A stretch of 64,000 bases of DNA from Paraburkholderia haematera (GTDB taxonomy: Bacteria > Pseudomonadota > Gammaproteobacteria > Burkholderiales > Burkholderiaceae). The stretch is from the NCBI RefSeq assembly GCF_905220975.1, contig NZ_CAJNBK010000010.1, positions 1-64,000 on the forward strand, given 5' to 3'. Below, one piece after another: positions 61,568-64,000 of the stretch. Both the position numbers and the translations under genes were made by a program. The notes under the pieces are model-generated. The model saw nothing but the letters and a program-made list of their open reading frames with translations. It was not told where the DNA came from and searched no databases. The first letter of the stretch is position 1; each line of letters starts with the position of its first letter.

Positions 61568-62320
61568 ATGGAAATCGATTTGAACGCCGACCTCGGCGAA
61601 GGCTGCGGCTCCGACGAGGCGCTGCTCGACCTCGTCAGTTCGGCCAACATCGCGTGCGGCTGGCACGCGGGCGGCGCCAACGCCATGCGTGATTGCGTGC
61701 GATGGGCTGTGCAAAAAGGCGTGTCGATCGGCGCACATCCAAGCTTTAACGATCCTGAGAATTTTGGCCGCAAGGAAATGGATCTGCCGGCCAACGAAAT
61801 CTATGCGGGCGTGCTGTATCAGCTCGGCGCATTGTCGGCGATCGCGCAGGCCGAGGGAGGACGCATCGCGCACGTCAAGCCGCACGGTGCGCTCTACAAC
61901 CAGGCCGCGCGCGACGCGAAGATCGCCGACGCGATCGTCTCGGCGGTCCATGATTTCGACCCGTCGGTCGCGGTGTTCGCGCTCGCCAACAGCGGACTCG
62001 TGACAGCCGCGCGCGAGGCGGGTCTGATCGCCATCGAAGAAGTATTCGCCGACCGCGGCTATCGCGCCGACGGCTCGCTGGTGCCGCGCAAGGAGCCCGG
62101 CGCGCTGCTCGACGACGAAGACGAGGTGCTCGAACGCACGCTCGCCATGGTGCGCGAGCGCCGCGTGCGGTCCGTGGACGGACACTGGGTGCCGCTCAAT
62201 GCGCAAACCATCTGCCTGCACGGCGACGGCCCGCACGCGCTGGCGTTCGCACGGCGCATCCGCAGCGCGCTGCAGGAAGCAGGCATTGAAGTTCACGCGG
62301 CCGGCGCCGCGAGCGTCTGA
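61568..62320 (+). CDS. pxpA: 5-oxoprolinase subunit PxpA (LamB/YcsF)
   Basis: A 250-residue LamB/YcsF protein: MEIDLNADLGEGCGSDEALL, then SANIACGWHAGGANAMRDCV and HVKPHGALYNQAARD. With PxpB and PxpC it opens 5-oxoproline to glutamate using ATP. The order here (B, C, A) differs from E. coli (A, B, C). A ribosome-binding site (GAGCAGAGGAAC) precedes the ATG. Confidence 0.94.
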   Translation: MEIDLNADLGEGCGSDEALLDLVSSANIACGWHAGGANAMRDCVRWAVQKGVSIGAHPSFNDPENFGRKEMDLPANEIYAGVLYQLGALSAIAQAEGGRIAHVKPHGALYNQAARDAKIADAIVSAVHDFDPSVAVFALANSGLVTAAREAGLIAIEEVFADRGYRADGSLVPRKEPGALLDDEDEVLERTLAMVRERRVRSVDGHWVPLNAQTICLHGDGPHALAFARRIRSALQEAGIEVHAAGAASV

Positions 62321-62383
62321 TCCGCGCGTCGACCCACGCGAGCCGGACAGCGCGATTCAACCGTTGCCCAACCCCGAACCCAG

Positions 62384-62458
62384 AACGCCCCGCTCCTTGC
62401 GGGGCGTTTGCCAGGTGCAGCACGTATTGCCGTACCCACCGTACCCGCAGTGGTACGG
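62384..62458 (+). other. Two hairpins between pxpA and the DUF969 gene
   Basis: AACGCCCCGC/GCGGGGCGTT (62384-62393 with 62399-62408) is a 10-bp terminator-like stem but has few T residues after it. A second stem CCGTACC/GGTACGG (62439-62445, 62452-62458) follows, and another CCGTACC at 62430-62436 could pair with the same right arm, giving alternative folds. The region may be a leaky terminator or attenuator controlling the two membrane genes. Confidence 0.5.
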
Positions 62459-62597
62459 CGGACAAGCAGCAGGTGCAGGTGTAGTCGAAGCAACGCGGCC
62501 AGCAAGAGCCGTGGCAGCAAGACGGCGCGGGTTCCCCAGCGCCGGCCCACGTTAGCCGCCACAAGCGGCGAGGTTGAAACCCTGTTTGGAGATCCAC

Positions 62598-63347
62598 ATG
62601 CAGACAACCGTCAGTCTATGGCCGCTCATTGGCGTGGCCGTCATCATCGTTGGCTTTTTATTACGGTTCAATCCGATGTTAATCGTGGCCGCTGCCGCGA
62701 TCATCACGGGTCTGGCCGCGCACTTCCCGCCTGAAAAAATCCTCGCCGAAATCGGCACCGGCTTCATCAAGACCCGCAATATTCCGCTGATCATTCTGCT
62801 GCCGCTGGCCGTGATCGGCCTGCTGGAACGGCATGGCCTGCGCGAGCGCGCCCAGGCGTGGATCGGCGGCATCAAGGCCGCGACCGCGGGGCGTTTGCTG
62901 ATCGTCTACCTGCTGGTGCGCGAGCTGACCGCCGCGGTCGGTCTGACCGGTCTCGGCGGCCATCCGCAGATGGTGCGTCCACTGATCGCACCGATGGCCG
63001 AAGGCGCGACTGAAACGCGCTTCGGCAAGATCAGCGACGCGGTTCGCTTCAAGCTGCGCGCCTTCTCTGCGGCAACCGACAACGTCGGCCTGTTCTTCGG
63101 TGAAGACATCTTCGTCGCGTTCGGCGCAATTGTGCTGATGACTACCTTCCTGAAAGAAGCCGGTATCGTCGTCGAGCCGATTCACGTGGCCGTCTGGGGT
63201 ATTCCCACCGCGATCTGCGCGTTCGTCGTTCACGGCTTCCGCCTTTATCTGCTCGACCGCAGGCTCGAACGAGAACTGCGCGGCAACGCCGCAGCGAGCA
63301 GCGCCTCCGTTTCGCCGACGCAACCCGCCGCAGGAGACAAAGCATGA
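62598..63347 (+). CDS. DUF969 membrane protein
   Basis: A 249-residue inner-membrane protein with six or so hydrophobic segments. Signature-like stretches: TGFIKTRNIPLIILLPLAVI, RELTAAVGLTGLGGHPQMVR and FFGEDIFVAFGAIVLM. DUF969 and DUF979 proteins always occur in pairs, and here are placed after pxpA, so a transport role for 5-oxoproline or related compounds is plausible. The ATG of the next gene overlaps its stop (ATGA). Confidence 0.87.
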   Translation: MQTTVSLWPLIGVAVIIVGFLLRFNPMLIVAAAAIITGLAAHFPPEKILAEIGTGFIKTRNIPLIILLPLAVIGLLERHGLRERAQAWIGGIKAATAGRLLIVYLLVRELTAAVGLTGLGGHPQMVRPLIAPMAEGATETRFGKISDAVRFKLRAFSAATDNVGLFFGEDIFVAFGAIVLMTTFLKEAGIVVEPIHVAVWGIPTAICAFVVHGFRLYLLDRRLERELRGNAAASSASVSPTQPAAGDKA

Positions 63348-64000
63348 CGCTCACGATTACCTATCTGTTCTGGCTGCTGGGCGTGGTGCTGCTGGTCGTC
63401 GGCGGCATGATCGCCACGGACAAGGAGCACCCGCGCCGCTTCACCGCCGGCGGCTTCTGGATTCTTTATGCACTGATCTTCCTGATCGGCGACAAGCTGC
63501 CGCCCTCGGTGGTCGGCGTGCTGGTGATCGTGATGGCGCTGATCGCGGGTTTTGGCGGCGTGACCGCGGCCAAGCCGAAGCTGCTGTCGCTCGAAGCACG
63601 CAAGGCTAGCGCCGCACGGCTCGGCAACAAACTGTTTGTGCCTGCGCTGACGATTCCGGTCGTTACCGTGCTGATTACGTTGTCGGCCAGTCATCTGATC
63701 TTCGGCGGCATGCCGTTGATCGAGAAGGCTAACGTCACGCTGATCGGCTTCGGTATCGGCTGCGTGATCGCACTGGCGATTGCCTGCGTGCTGACGCGCG
63801 ACACGGTCGGCCAGTCGATGAAAGAGACGCGTCGCCTCGTCGATGCGTTGTCATGGGCGGCGGTGCTGCCGCAGATGCTCGGCATGCTCGGCCTCGTGTT
63901 CTCAGACGCCGGCGTAGGCAAGGCGGTCGCCCACGTCACCACGGCCTACATCAGCCTCGACTACCGGTTTGTCGCAGTGGCCGTGTACTGCATCGGCATG
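63344..64000 (+). CDS. DUF979 membrane protein (cut by window end)
   Basis: An open frame from ATG at 63344 (overlapping the DUF969 stop) to the window end, 219 codons, no stop. MTLTITYLFWLLGVVLLVVG begins a membrane protein; ALSWAAVLPQMLGMLGLVFS lies near the end. It is the usual partner of DUF969. The C-terminal part is outside the window. Confidence 0.87.
   Translation, partial: MTLTITYLFWLLGVVLLVVGGMIATDKEHPRRFTAGGFWILYALIFLIGDKLPPSVVGVLVIVMALIAGFGGVTAAKPKLLSLEARKASAARLGNKLFVPALTIPVVTVLITLSASHLIFGGMPLIEKANVTLIGFGIGCVIALAIACVLTRDTVGQSMKETRRLVDALSWAAVLPQMLGMLGLVFSDAGVGKAVAHVTTAYISLDYRFVAVAVYCIGM

Overview
The window is a chromosomal segment of a beta-proteobacterium of the Burkholderia/Paraburkholderia group. 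Gene content (fused indolepyruvate:ferredoxin oxidoreductase, DUF2957 lipoproteins, split PaaABCDE, pxpBCA beside DUF969/DUF979), the rRNA leader and the moderately high GC fit Paraburkholderia best. No phage, insertion sequence, CRISPR array or tRNA gene was recognised. The assignment rests on recognition of families, not on a search.

Layout. 1-213: promoter and leader of an rRNA operon reading left out of the window (16S begins before base 1). 0.36-3.5 kb: secreted GDSL hydrolase and an FAD-dependent oxidoreductase, separated by an octamer repeat. 3.6-16.3 kb: aromatic catabolism, with paaABCDE, a DUF1835 protein, the TetR repressor paaR, a GNAT protein, an Lrp/AsnC regulator, hppD behind three tandem hairpin repeats, and a fused indolepyruvate:ferredoxin oxidoreductase. 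16.3-17.0 kb: a guanine-depleted tract with (AACTTC)11. 17-25.6 kb: maeB, an MFS transporter, pyrE, an RcsB-like orphan response regulator, a PEBP protein, a flavodoxin, argC. 25.7-30.1 kb: two paralogous DUF2957 lipoproteins, an OmpW-type porin and a probable 61-nt anti-Shine-Dalgarno sRNA. 30.2-38.2 kb: LysE exporter, beta-hydroxyacid dehydrogenase, Mut7-C protein, IclR regulator, reductase, MipA/OmpV, EamA transporter and small unknown genes. 38.4-38.7 kb: DnaA boxes beside AT-rich DNA. 38.8-45.3 kb: envelope and stress proteins (DUF2242 lipoprotein, lytic transglycosylase, di-heme peroxidase, phosphoesterase, WYL regulator with divergent GST). 45.4-58.4 kb: mostly housekeeping on the minus strand (glmUS, ttcA, folB, a FolM-like reductase, cca, GST, NDUFA9-like, Slt), interrupted by MidA-like and DUF2905 genes and a pair of ~225-bp inverted repeats. 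58.4-64 kb: 5-formyl-THF cyclo-ligase, a MarR-like regulator, 5-oxoprolinase pxpBCA and a DUF969/DUF979 membrane pair cut by the window end.

How it works together. Aromatic amino acids would be transaminated elsewhere. Their arylpyruvates could be oxidised to homogentisate by HppD, or decarboxylated to arylacetyl-CoA by the ferredoxin oxidoreductase. Phenylacetyl-CoA is then epoxidised by PaaABCDE. A perfect 16-bp palindrome lying inside the paaA promoter, with a TetR gene at the end of the cluster, gives a simple repression circuit. At the far end, pxpBCA opens 5-oxoproline to glutamate, and the DUF969/DUF979 pair is a plausible transporter for it or for a related compound.

The best candidates for undescribed biology are the sRNA at 29978-30038, the triple hairpin leader of hppD (10747-10883), the inverted repeat pair at 52561-53419, the DnaA-box cluster near 38.5 kb and the G-depleted tract at 16.4-16.7 kb. 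All are inferences from sequence alone.
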